Below are positions 9,154 to 17,083 of a stretch of DNA of 64,000 nucleotides, one piece after another; the first letter of the stretch is position 1; every line of letters begins with the position of its first letter. The notes beneath the pieces were generated by a model, which was not told the DNA's origin, ran no database searches, and was given only the letters and a program-made list of their open reading frames with translations. Origin of the DNA: Maribacter thermophilus (lineage in GTDB: Bacteria > Bacteroidota > Bacteroidia > Flavobacteriales > Flavobacteriaceae); the NCBI RefSeq assembly GCF_001020565.1, contig NZ_LDAS01000001.1:844402-908401 (forward strand). The letters are read 5' to 3'. The translations under genes were made by a program, and so were the position numbers.

Positions 9154-9741
9154 TTATTGCAACATTATTGCAATGACAGGACGTGCCTTTTCAATCTCGG
9201 CCAAGTTTAAATCCAATCCAATAGGCCCCAATTGCTGCTGCATCATTTCATAGATGGGTTTCATGTCCTCAAAAGGGCCGGAAACAGATTCTCGGGCAGT
9301 GACCCCGTAGTTGTTCTTGGTGGTTAGATCGGCTTTGGCATCTATAAGTAATTGCACCAGTTCTACCCTGCCAAAAAATGCGGCCACGTGAAGGGCGGTG
9401 GAACCGTCGTTGTTTTTTATTTCAAGATCGGCACCGGCATCGATAAGAGCCTCGGCTATCTCGGTCTTATCAAAAGTTATGGCCGACATTAAAGGGGTAG
9501 CACCACTTAAAGCATCTTTTTCGTCTAGGTCTGTGCCAGCTTCGATATGCTGCTTTACGGCCTCTAGGTTGCCAGTTACCACGGCCTGTGTAAGGGGAAT
9601 ATCGGGTGTGCTTACTTCGGTCTTGGCCATGGCTTGGTCATTGTTCTTTTGTTTTTGTTGTCCACAGGCGGTTAAGCACAGGGCCATAATAAGAAGTACA
9701 TAACTCATTTGTCTAAATGGATTGTTTTTTGATGTTTTCAT
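9154..9741 (-). CDS. Ankyrin-repeat lipoprotein
   Basis: 195 residues from the ATG at 9741; the frame extends to 9810, but the lipoprotein signal (MALCLTACG) starts here. At least three ankyrin repeats follow, e.g. DKTEIAEALIDAGADLEIK and DGSTALHVAAFFGRVELVQL. Ankyrin repeats bind protein partners, so this is likely a periplasm-facing adaptor. It is the first gene of a probable operon with the acyltransferase. It is divergent from the AraC-TPR regulator, and the intergenic region carries phased repeats that may be that regulator's operator. Confidence 0.8.
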   Translation of the reverse strand: MKTSKNNPFRQMSYVLLIMALCLTACGQQKQKNNDQAMAKTEVSTPDIPLTQAVVTGNLEAVKQHIEAGTDLDEKDALSGATPLMSAITFDKTEIAEALIDAGADLEIKNNDGSTALHVAAFFGRVELVQLLIDAKADLTTKNNYGVTARESVSGPFEDMKPIYEMMQQQLGPIGLDLNLAEIEKARPVIAIMLQ

Positions 9742-9798
9742 GATTTTACTTTTTTGTGATTTGACTAATAATTTAATATTCCAAAGGTCCCATGAATG

Positions 9799-9889
9799 CT
9801 GACGCAGCACTAATCACGTATGGGGCAATGTATATAAGCCTTGCGGAAGTGATAAAAATTATGGCGCAAGCATATAAATTATGATGCAA
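9799..9889. promoter_or_regulatory. Phased direct repeats ATGNNGCAA, probable AraC operator
   Basis: Copies lie at 9799 (CTGACGCAG), 9820 (ATGGGGCAA), 9861 (ATGGCGCAA) and 9881 (ATGATGCAA), with a weak one at 9840. The last two extend to AAATTATGNNGCAA and are 20 bp apart; the others fall 21 and 41 bp away. All are therefore on one face of the helix, as AraC-type dimers require. They sit between the divergent ankyrin gene and the AraC-TPR gene, so they probably serve autoregulation and/or control of the ankyrin operon. A TATATTTG box at 9922-9929 is the likely -7 element of the regulator gene. Confidence 0.55.
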
Positions 9890-9961
9890 CTCCCTTATTT
9901 TTATCTTGGCACGTATTCGATTATATTTGTTTAACCCGTGGCCCGCCACCAAAAAAATACC

Positions 9962-12043
9962 ATGCCGAACCCGTTAAAAGGAAGTCCGTTTACCGAGCAG
10001 GCCGAAGCCTTGGTCTTAGCGCATTTGAGCGATGAGCATTTTGGGGTATCGGAACTGGCAGCGGCCATGCACATGAGCCGTTCCAACCTTTTGCGGAAAT
10101 GTAAAAAACAGACACAGTTATCAGCCAGTCAGTTTATTCGGCAGGTACGCCTACAACAGGCGATGGAGCTGTTGAAGGATTCCGACCTTACGGTTTCCGA
10201 GGTTTCCTATCGCGTGGGTTTTGGCAGTACTTCCTATTTTATCAAATGTTTTAGGGAACACTATGGCTATCCCCCCGGGGAAGTGGGCAAACACGCTGTG
10301 ACGGAAACGATTCGTGATTCCGAGCAGGTCCCCGAAAAACCGCTTTCCTTTTTAAAACGCTTTCAATGGCCTTTGATAGGGGCAATTTTGTTGTTGCTCA
10401 TAGGGTCCCTTTTTTTGTGGAACCCCTTCTCCCCGGGTTCCGGGGCTTCCCAGAGACCCGATATTGAAAAATCGATTGCGGTGCTTCCCTTTAAAAACGA
10501 GAGTAGCGATTCGACCAATCTTTATTTTGTAAACGGTCTTATGGAGGCCGCCTTGGGGAACCTGCAGAAGATTGAGGATCTAAGGGTGGTCAGCCGTACT
10601 TCGGTAGAAAAATATCGCAATTCCGACAAGAACATCGGTGAGATAGCCTCCGACCTGGGGGTCAGTTATATTGTGGAGGGCAGCGGGCAGAAAGTGGGCG
10701 ATCAGGTACTGCTGAACATACGGTTGATAGATGCCGCTACCGATTCTCGCATCTGGGGACAACAATATACCCACGAAGTGGTAGATATTTTTACCCTGCA
10801 GAACGAAGTGGCCAAAAAGATCGCCAATGCCGTTGAGGCGAACGTGACCCCTTCGGAATGGGAACAGATCGATAAAAAACCTACCGATAACCTGGTAGCC
10901 TATGATTACTACCTCAAGGCCCAAGAGCCTTTTTTATTGAGATCGGAAGTAGGCTTGCAAGAAGCTATTCCTTTGTTTGAAAAAGCCCTGGAAGAAGATC
11001 CCGAGTTTGCCCTGGTCTATGCCGATCTAGCCATTGCCTATTATTATTTGGACCTTTATAAAAAGGAAAAGAAGTACACGGAGCAAATTAACAATTATGC
11101 CGATAAGGCCCTGCTCTACGATCCCAAGCTTGCCGAAAGTCTTATGGCCAAAGCCCTTTACTACCAGCATACGGGTGATTATCGCTTGGCAGTGCCCCAC
11201 CTTCAGAAAGCATTGGAATACAATCCGAATTCCTCGGCGGTGGTACAGATGCTGGCCCTCCTGTATTCCAATTTTATACCCGATACGGGAAAATACTTGG
11301 AGTATGCCTTGAAGGGAATCCAATTGGATATTGCGGCCAATGATTCCGTAGGAAAGAGTTACATCTATCTGAATTTGGGCAATGCCCTGATTCAATCGGG
11401 TTTTACCGAAGAGGCCTTGGATTATATTGAAACGTCTCTGCGGTTCAATCCACAGAATTACTACGCGCCCTACGTAAAGGCCTATATTTTATACGCCAAG
11501 GAAAGGGATTTGCAACAAACCCTTAACCTTATCAAAACGGAGTTGCAAAAAGACACTAACCGCTTGGATATTTTACAGGAAACCGCCAAGTTGCATTATT
11601 TTAAAAGGGAATACGACAGTGCTTACCACTATTATAAGCGGTTTGATGAAATTAGAACATCGAAAGGATTGGCCATCTATCCCCAAGAAGATATTAAACT
11701 TGCCTTGGTATATGAAAAAATGGGGTTTGTCGAAGAGGCTTCCCGTTTTTTCAAGATGTATGTAGACTATTGTGAACGGGATCGATCCATTTATAAGCCG
11801 GCCAGTATGGCGGTCAGATATGCCCATGAGGGAAAGCTCGACATGGCGATTGCCCAACTCAAGGAATTTGCATCTAAAAACCATTATCAATACTGGATCC
11901 TGCTTTTTATGAAATTGGATCCCGCAATAGCACCTTTACAAAAACATCCGGAATTTGAATCGGTGATGCAAAAAATCGAAGATCGGTTTTGGGAGAACCA
12001 CTATCGGTTGCAGGAAACCTTGAAGGCGAAGGAATTGCTTTAG
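9962..12043 (+). CDS. AraC-family HTH fused to TolB-like and TPR domains
   Basis: 693 residues from the ATG at 9962; a GTG at 9938 lies only about 2 nt past the expected transcription start, so the ATG is preferred. The AraC HTH pair is N-terminal (SELAAAMHMSRSNLLRKCKK, then VSEVSYRVGFGSTSYFIKCF). One membrane helix follows (LIGAILLLLIGSLFLW, about residue 145). The periplasmic part starts with a TolB-N-like module (SIAVLPFKNESSDSTNLYFV) and continues with many TPRs. DNA-binding inside and TPRs outside make this a one-component transmembrane regulator. It is flanked by the phased operator repeats and ends at a shared terminator. Confidence 0.85.
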   Translation: MPNPLKGSPFTEQAEALVLAHLSDEHFGVSELAAAMHMSRSNLLRKCKKQTQLSASQFIRQVRLQQAMELLKDSDLTVSEVSYRVGFGSTSYFIKCFREHYGYPPGEVGKHAVTETIRDSEQVPEKPLSFLKRFQWPLIGAILLLLIGSLFLWNPFSPGSGASQRPDIEKSIAVLPFKNESSDSTNLYFVNGLMEAALGNLQKIEDLRVVSRTSVEKYRNSDKNIGEIASDLGVSYIVEGSGQKVGDQVLLNIRLIDAATDSRIWGQQYTHEVVDIFTLQNEVAKKIANAVEANVTPSEWEQIDKKPTDNLVAYDYYLKAQEPFLLRSEVGLQEAIPLFEKALEEDPEFALVYADLAIAYYYLDLYKKEKKYTEQINNYADKALLYDPKLAESLMAKALYYQHTGDYRLAVPHLQKALEYNPNSSAVVQMLALLYSNFIPDTGKYLEYALKGIQLDIAANDSVGKSYIYLNLGNALIQSGFTEEALDYIETSLRFNPQNYYAPYVKAYILYAKERDLQQTLNLIKTELQKDTNRLDILQETAKLHYFKREYDSAYHYYKRFDEIRTSKGLAIYPQEDIKLALVYEKMGFVEEASRFFKMYVDYCERDRSIYKPASMAVRYAHEGKLDMAIAQLKEFASKNHYQYWILLFMKLDPAIAPLQKHPEFESVMQKIEDRFWENHYRLQETLKAKELL

Positions 12044-12126
12044 TAGATAGTAGGGCATCCCTCCTCACCCATTAATTTTTTACATAAAAAGAATGTTGCA
12101 ACAGTCTTTGGTGTTCTTAATTCCAT

Positions 12127-12162
12127 AAAAAAAGCAACTACTTAATTAGCAGTTGCTTTTTA
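12127..12162. terminator. Bidirectional terminator between convergent genes
   Basis: AAAAGCAACT (12130-12139) pairs with AGTTGCTTTT (12151-12160). Flanking A- and T-tracts let it serve both the plus-strand regulator and the minus-strand WG-repeat gene. Confidence 0.9.
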
Positions 12163-12185
12163 CAATTTGATAAGCTCCCAAGTTA

Positions 12186-13766
12186 TTATTTCTTTTTCTT
12201 TTTCTTTGGTGGGCTCAAGGTTTCTTGGCAAAGGGCGGTATCGATTTTTTCTCCACTGGGTTTGTAACAATGTACAGGTTTCTTACGCTTTCCATAGCTA
12301 TCGTAAAAGAACAATATTCCCTTTTGGTATCCGGCCTTGCCCATGTATTTTCCTGGAGGTATAATTGTTTTTCCTTCCATATCTATGATAGAGCTGGTGC
12401 CATCGACATGACGTATCTTTCCGAATTTAGTCTCGTGCAGTACGTAATAATCCCTAAAACCGGAGGCAATCACCTTTTTATGCTTTATAGAGAATAACGC
12501 CATATCGTCTTTGCCCTCGGCATCTTTGCGCTTTAGTAAATGATTTTGGTTTCTATTGACGCTGTTATAGGTTTTGTATCCTTCCGATGGATCTACAATA
12601 AATGATTTATTGTCATAATCATATATTCCGACCGACCCGTTGGAAACCAATACGGCCAATTCTGGATGGTTGCTATCAATGTTTATTTGATCATAGAAAT
12701 GGTCGAAAAGTTCTGATTGTGCGGCTATATCAAAAAGATTCATATGGCCATTTTCGTCATATACGATAAAACTGGCGCCATTGTAATCCATTTTTGAATA
12801 ATTAAAGGGAATAACGGTGTTGTTATTGGAATCTACAGCACCCCACTTCCCCTCTTTTTTTACAAAGAAAGTATCGGTAAACAAGATGTGTTTTGTACGT
12901 TCTCCAATTTGTCTGAATGTGTTAAATGGTTTCAGCTCTTCATACGTTGCGGGAATACTCCATTTTTTGTTGGCCATATCGTAGACCCCCCACATATCGG
13001 TGTCACCATCGGTAGCTATTATCTTCTCGTTAAAAGAGACAAAAGTGTTTACCTGCTGTACATTGGGTACTTCATTATAAGGAAAAATACGACCAATTTT
13101 CACGGGCAAGGTACTCTTGTCCTTAACATTTATTATTTCTGTGGTTCCATCTTCCTGTTTAAGAAGAAAATAATCGTTTGCTATTTGTCTTACACTTGTA
13201 TATTTCGCTTTTAACACGATATCACCTTGTGCGTTTATTAAACCTTCTTGTAAGGAGTATCCACCACTTTTGCTGGGATCGGGCTTGTCATAGTGAACCG
13301 TAAAATAGTCGGTATCGGTACTTAAATAGTGGTCGTAGACACGGGCCATGTTAGAAGAAAAATAATAATCTCCCATAGAACCGATTTCGGTTTGTACTTT
13401 CTCGCCCATAGCATTATAGCCCTGAATGTTAATGTACCTTTGTTCTTCTTTTTGGCCCGTGTCATTTGTTCCAGTCACGGGTTGGCCTGTAAAGAATATG
13501 TTGGCCGAAGACATGTCGGTCTTAAAATCGTATAGCTGGTCCATTATGTTACCAGAGGTGTCCATAAAGGTGGACTTATCCTTTTTACTGACATTCAAAT
13601 AGCCATTTATAAAATAGAGTCCGTAGTTGTCAAAATTGTTGTCCTTGGCCTTTTGAAGCAATTCTTCCGGGACGTTGTCGTAAGTTTTGTCAATGAGCAC
13701 ATATTGTTCTTGCGCAAAAATTGAGTTGAAGAAAAGGAACGAGGCAATAATGGGTAATAATCTCAT
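12186..13766 (-). CDS. Secreted WG-repeat protein
   Basis: 526 residues from ATG 13766, where a signal peptide (MRLLPIIASFLFFNSIFAQ) starts; the open frame begins 39 nt earlier. The body contains diverged WG beta-repeats such as EGKWGAVDSNNNTVIPFNYS and DMWGVYDMANKKWSIPATYE. WG repeats occur in exported or polymorphic-toxin-associated bacterial proteins but have no general biochemical role. The tail is a run of lysines (PPKKKKKK) coded by an A-rich stretch, which may be slippage-prone. No T9SS sorting domain is visible. Confidence 0.75.
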   Translation of the reverse strand: MRLLPIIASFLFFNSIFAQEQYVLIDKTYDNVPEELLQKAKDNNFDNYGLYFINGYLNVSKKDKSTFMDTSGNIMDQLYDFKTDMSSANIFFTGQPVTGTNDTGQKEEQRYINIQGYNAMGEKVQTEIGSMGDYYFSSNMARVYDHYLSTDTDYFTVHYDKPDPSKSGGYSLQEGLINAQGDIVLKAKYTSVRQIANDYFLLKQEDGTTEIINVKDKSTLPVKIGRIFPYNEVPNVQQVNTFVSFNEKIIATDGDTDMWGVYDMANKKWSIPATYEELKPFNTFRQIGERTKHILFTDTFFVKKEGKWGAVDSNNNTVIPFNYSKMDYNGASFIVYDENGHMNLFDIAAQSELFDHFYDQINIDSNHPELAVLVSNGSVGIYDYDNKSFIVDPSEGYKTYNSVNRNQNHLLKRKDAEGKDDMALFSIKHKKVIASGFRDYYVLHETKFGKIRHVDGTSSIIDMEGKTIIPPGKYMGKAGYQKGILFFYDSYGKRKKPVHCYKPSGEKIDTALCQETLSPPKKKKKK

Positions 13767-13883
13767 TTGTTGTTGTTTAAAGTTGATTTTATTGTGTTGG
13801 ATCAATGTATGGTCAGCAGTGGTATTGGTAGAATTTTAAGGCTCTTAACCAGAGCGTCTATGCGATATTGACCTCAATGCTAA

Positions 13884-14066
13884 TTAAAGATGGCCATTTT
13901 TGAACCTGCCTTTGATAGCGCTACTATCGAGGGTATCAAAACCAAGAATCGCACTATAATAATAGACCAAAGACTGTAATTGGGGGTTACTGTCCATAGC
14001 GGTTACCTTGGCATGGATAGGGTTGGGAAAAAAGGAAATGCTTATTAGATGAAATAGTATTCTCAT
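13884..14066 (-). CDS. Possible small exported protein
   Basis: 60 residues with a hydrophobic start (MRILFHLISISFFPNPIHAK) that could be a signal peptide. It ends FDTLDSSAIKGRFKNGHL. No family is recognised. It may be a real small gene or a truncated one. Confidence 0.3.
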   Translation of the reverse strand: MRILFHLISISFFPNPIHAKVTAMDSNPQLQSLVYYYSAILGFDTLDSSAIKGRFKNGHL

Positions 14067-14341
14067 AAGGTAAAGTGCTGGGGGTAGGTTACGTTGTCCA
14101 AGTTTTTGTTAAAGGGATTATAACGGGCATGTTATGGATTTATTATGGTCATTGCTGCTATAAAATTCGTGGAGGAAACAACATAAAACAAGAGGTAGAT
14201 TATAAATGATTGTTAATAAAAGTTTTAGGTGAGATGGCCCTGGATTATTTTTTTACAAGTCTTGGAGGCGGGGCTGATGGAATAGATCTAAACAAAGATC
14301 ACGAATTAACTTTTTTTTAAAAACAAAGAAGGTTTTAAGCT

Positions 14342-14475
14342 TTACTTTTGCCGGCTTAAATTAATATCAAGAATCTCAAAAAGGAGATAGCAACCTGCAA
14401 TAACAAGCAAGGTGCTAAATAGATAGGCCAATCCGTTGGAACAAATGTTAACCCATACGTCCTCGTCTTTGCAGC
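14342..14475 (-). pseudogene. Remnant of a small membrane protein gene
   Basis: The minus-strand frame encodes a Cys-containing stretch (CKDEDVWVNICSNGLAYLF). A clear membrane helix (STLLVIAGCYLLFEIL) and a short basic tail follow before TAA. No start codon lies between it and an in-frame stop upstream, and the antiporter gene begins just beyond. It looks like the 3' end of a lost gene. Confidence 0.35.
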
Positions 14476-14502
14476 TGTTTCCTTTTTAAAATATACAGAG
14501 AA

Positions 14503-15822
14503 ATGGCAGTTACAACCAAAATAACCCCTAAATTTTCGGCGTTAATACCTCTTTTTGTTTTTGTTTTTACATTTCTGGGCGTTGGTATCTATCAAAACGA
14601 TTTTTACGCCCTGCCCGCTCCTATTGCGGTTATAGTTGGTGTTATTGTGGCGTTCTTAATGTTCGGGCAATCTATATCTACAAAAATAAGTACCTTTTTA
14701 AAAGGTTGTGGTGACGAGAAGATATTGACCATGTGCTTGATCTATCTGTTGGCCGGAGCCTTTGCTGCCATAACCACCAAAACTGGTAGTGTGGATGCCA
14801 TCGTTAATATGGGGTTAGACTTTATCGCCCTTCAGTATATATATGTGGGAATATTTGTCATCGCAGGATTTTTATCGGTCTCCACGGGTACCTCGGTGGG
14901 GTCTATAGTAGCATTGGCCCCTATCGTAGTGGGCTTTGCCAATGAAAGCAGTGCCGATTTGACACTTTTGTGCGGTGCCTTATTGGGTGGCAGTATGTTC
15001 GGTGATAATTTATCGGTAATCTCCGATACCACCATTGCAGCTACTCAATCCCTAGAATGTAAAATGAGTGATAAATTTAGGCAGAATATCAAAATTGCCC
15101 TACCTGCGGCTCTATTTACGATGGGTATTCTACTCTTTCAGGGTTGGGACCTTACATCTGTCGAAACGGAGGCGGCCACATATAGCTATTCGGTGTTAAA
15201 AATACTGCCCTATGTCTTGGTCATTGTTCTCTCTATTATAGGTGTAAATGTATTTGTGACTTTGTTACTCGGAGTTCTTTCAGCCGGACTCTTGGGAATC
15301 GTTTCAGGGGATTTTACCTTAATGGAATCGACCCGGATCGCCTATACAGGGTTTACCAATATGACAGAGATTTTTTTATTATCCCTGCTTACGGGAGGTT
15401 TGGCCGCCTTAGTGGAAAAAAATGGAGGAATCGATTATATTTTGGTCAATATAAAAAAACGCATCAAAAGCAAGAAAACGGCCCAGTTGGGTATCGCGAC
15501 CTTGGTGGGCACGACCAATATGGCCATTGCCAATAATACCGTATCCATTATTATAACCGGACCCATCGCCAAGATTATAAACGATGACTACGGTCTGGAT
15601 AATAAGAGCACCGCTTCAATTCTGGATATTTTTGCCTGTATTTCTCAAGGGTTGCTACCCTACGGAGCACAGGTCTTAATGATTTTGAGCTTTTCAAATG
15701 GTAGGTTGGACTATCTAGATCTGGTATTCAATACTTGGTATCTGTTGCTATTGCTAATATATACATTGATATACATAAATTTCAGTTCTATATGGAATAA
15801 ACGTCCTAAAAATTTATTTTAG
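14503..15822 (+). CDS. NhaC-family Na+/H+ antiporter
   Basis: 439 residues, about eleven membrane helices. Conserved-looking stretches include STGTSVGSIVALAPIVVGFA, LLGGSMFGDNLSVISDTTIA and TNMAIANNTVSIIITGPIAK, which match the NhaC/ion-transporter superfamily. Members exchange Na+ or organic ions for protons across the inner membrane and help salt and pH balance in marine bacteria. The gene stands alone; the beta-barrel gene downstream has its own promoter. Confidence 0.85.
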   Translation: MAVTTKITPKFSALIPLFVFVFTFLGVGIYQNDFYALPAPIAVIVGVIVAFLMFGQSISTKISTFLKGCGDEKILTMCLIYLLAGAFAAITTKTGSVDAIVNMGLDFIALQYIYVGIFVIAGFLSVSTGTSVGSIVALAPIVVGFANESSADLTLLCGALLGGSMFGDNLSVISDTTIAATQSLECKMSDKFRQNIKIALPAALFTMGILLFQGWDLTSVETEAATYSYSVLKILPYVLVIVLSIIGVNVFVTLLLGVLSAGLLGIVSGDFTLMESTRIAYTGFTNMTEIFLLSLLTGGLAALVEKNGGIDYILVNIKKRIKSKKTAQLGIATLVGTTNMAIANNTVSIIITGPIAKIINDDYGLDNKSTASILDIFACISQGLLPYGAQVLMILSFSNGRLDYLDLVFNTWYLLLLLIYTLIYINFSSIWNKRPKNLF

Positions 15823-15878
15823 TATCATGTTCATACTTGATTATTATAGATATTTTTCAATGTTAAAAAGGGAATGCA

Positions 15879-15911
15879 TTTGCAAGAAATTTCTTTTTAA
15901 AAGTATCTTTG
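15879..15911 (+). promoter_or_regulatory. Bacteroidota-type promoter (TTTG-N21-TATCTTTG)
   Basis: TTTG at 15879-15882 and TATCTTTG at 15904-15911 are separated by 21 nt, a full match to the -33/-7 consensus of Bacteroidota. The start of transcription would be near 15918, giving a leader of about 138 nt before the beta-barrel gene. Confidence 0.75.
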
Positions 15912-16055
15912 CGATCCCAAATTGATCGGGGCTCGGATTAAGCTATGAATCACTGATCCATTTAGAAAGGATAGCATCTTTCTGTGTACATACTCTCTCT
16001 AAAACATAGCTTTAATACATCCGGGTTTTAATTATTTAAAACTAAAATTATTAGT
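15912..16055 (+). ncRNA. Structured leader RNA or small RNA upstream of beta-barrel gene
   Basis: CTCGGAT (15932-15938) pairs with ATCCGGG (16019-16025), and TAAGCTATG (15939-15947) with CATAGCTTTA (16005-16014). They form one long closing stem with a small bulge. Inside, AGAAAG and CTTTCT, or alternatively GATCC and GGAT, form mutually exclusive hairpins. A conditional structure is therefore possible. No known riboswitch class is recognised. It may be a cis-acting leader or an independent RNA of about 110 nt. Confidence 0.45.
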
Positions 16056-16919
16056 ATGAAACATTTAATTACAGCATGTACGGCTGTTTTGATCGGTGCA
16101 GTATCTTATGGACAGATGGAAGTTTCCGTAAGTACCGGTTATGCCATTGGTAGTGCCACTATGAAATTAGGGGAGCGCGTAAGCGTTTCCAATACAGAAA
16201 ACTCATATGGGAGTTATGGTGAAGGAGCCAATGTTCAGATAAGGGGAACGTATTATTTTGATGATTCTTTTGGGGTGGATTTAGGTTTTGGTTATTTACA
16301 AGGTACGGATCAAGACATATCTAAGGTCGATTTACCGAATACAGAAGTAGATGCGGTTGCCAGGGCCCGTGCCTTTGGAGCTTCGGCCTCGTTGGTCTAT
16401 AAATTTACCAACAGCCTCTACGGTCGCTTTGGGGCCTTGATCAAAATGGGTGGTAAAACGGAAGCGGTAGTATATCAGAAATCCGTTTTTTCAGAAGCCG
16501 AGGCCGAAGCCTTTGGTGTACCGGAAGGTTCGTACTCCGAAACGCGTTATAAGGAAGATTACCATGGGAAATTTCCATTGGGATTTGTAGGTGCTATGGG
16601 TTATAAGTTCAACTTAAGCCCCAATTTCAGCCTTTTTGTAGAGGCCGAGTACTACGGTATCAGTTTAAAAAGAAAAGATTCGGAAATTTCGGAATTTAAT
16701 ACCGATGTAGTACTGCCAGATGGTACGGTTGCCGTAAGCGGATATTATAACTTGGATAATCTTCCCGAAGGTTATGTACGCAAAACCAATTATGAGGATG
16801 AGCTGTCAAATACAAATACGGACACTTCAAAGAAATTATCGCAAAAAGTACCGTATTCATCGTTCGGACTTAATTTTGGACTTACCTATAAATTTAAGGC
16901 TTCCCAGAAAGATAAATAA
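16056..16919 (+). CDS. Outer-membrane beta-barrel protein
   Basis: 287 residues. A signal peptide (MKHLITACTAVLIGAVSYGQ) is followed by alternating hydrophobic/polar strands rich in Tyr and Gly (e.g. GVDLGFGYLQGTD, SLVYKFTNSLYGRFGALIKM). The C-terminus GLNFGLTYKFKASQKDK is an OMP-type last strand with a short tail. The fold is the OmpA/OprG-like porin superfamily in general; no substrate can be inferred. Its promoter, long structured leader and terminator make it a single-gene unit with possible post-transcriptional control. Confidence 0.8.
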   Translation: MKHLITACTAVLIGAVSYGQMEVSVSTGYAIGSATMKLGERVSVSNTENSYGSYGEGANVQIRGTYYFDDSFGVDLGFGYLQGTDQDISKVDLPNTEVDAVARARAFGASASLVYKFTNSLYGRFGALIKMGGKTEAVVYQKSVFSEAEAEAFGVPEGSYSETRYKEDYHGKFPLGFVGAMGYKFNLSPNFSLFVEAEYYGISLKRKDSEISEFNTDVVLPDGTVAVSGYYNLDNLPEGYVRKTNYEDELSNTNTDTSKKLSQKVPYSSFGLNFGLTYKFKASQKDK

Positions 16920-16958
16920 ATAGTTTTGTGAAATTTTAATTGTTCATAAATCAATTGG

Positions 16959-16999
16959 CAGCCCCGTTAAATATCGTTTTTAGCGGGGCTGTTTTTTTA
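16959..16999 (+). terminator. Rho-independent terminator
   Basis: CAGCCCCGTTAAA pairs with TTTAGCGGGGCTG (one mismatch), followed by seven T. It lies 40 nt after the beta-barrel gene. Confidence 0.9.
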
Positions 17000-17083
17000 T
17001 ATGAAACACAGTACGGTATACTATCTTTTTTAGATATACTATATCGATAGTTATTATATAGATTACTGCATTACCAACTAATA

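Larger units (their letters stand above)
13767..14502. other. 736-bp gene-poor region
   Basis: Between the WG-repeat gene and the antiporter I see only two weak coding traces on the minus strand (13884-14066 and 14342-14475, listed separately). The 14070-14330 part is AT-rich without recognisable hairpins or repeats. It probably includes promoters for the divergent flanking genes. Confidence 0.4.

Noticed and set aside
9906-9929. TTG (9906) and TATATTTG (9922) as a full -33/-7 promoter for the AraC-TPR gene
   Set aside because: Spacing of 13 nt is too short for a normal -33/-7 pair; only the -7 box is kept.
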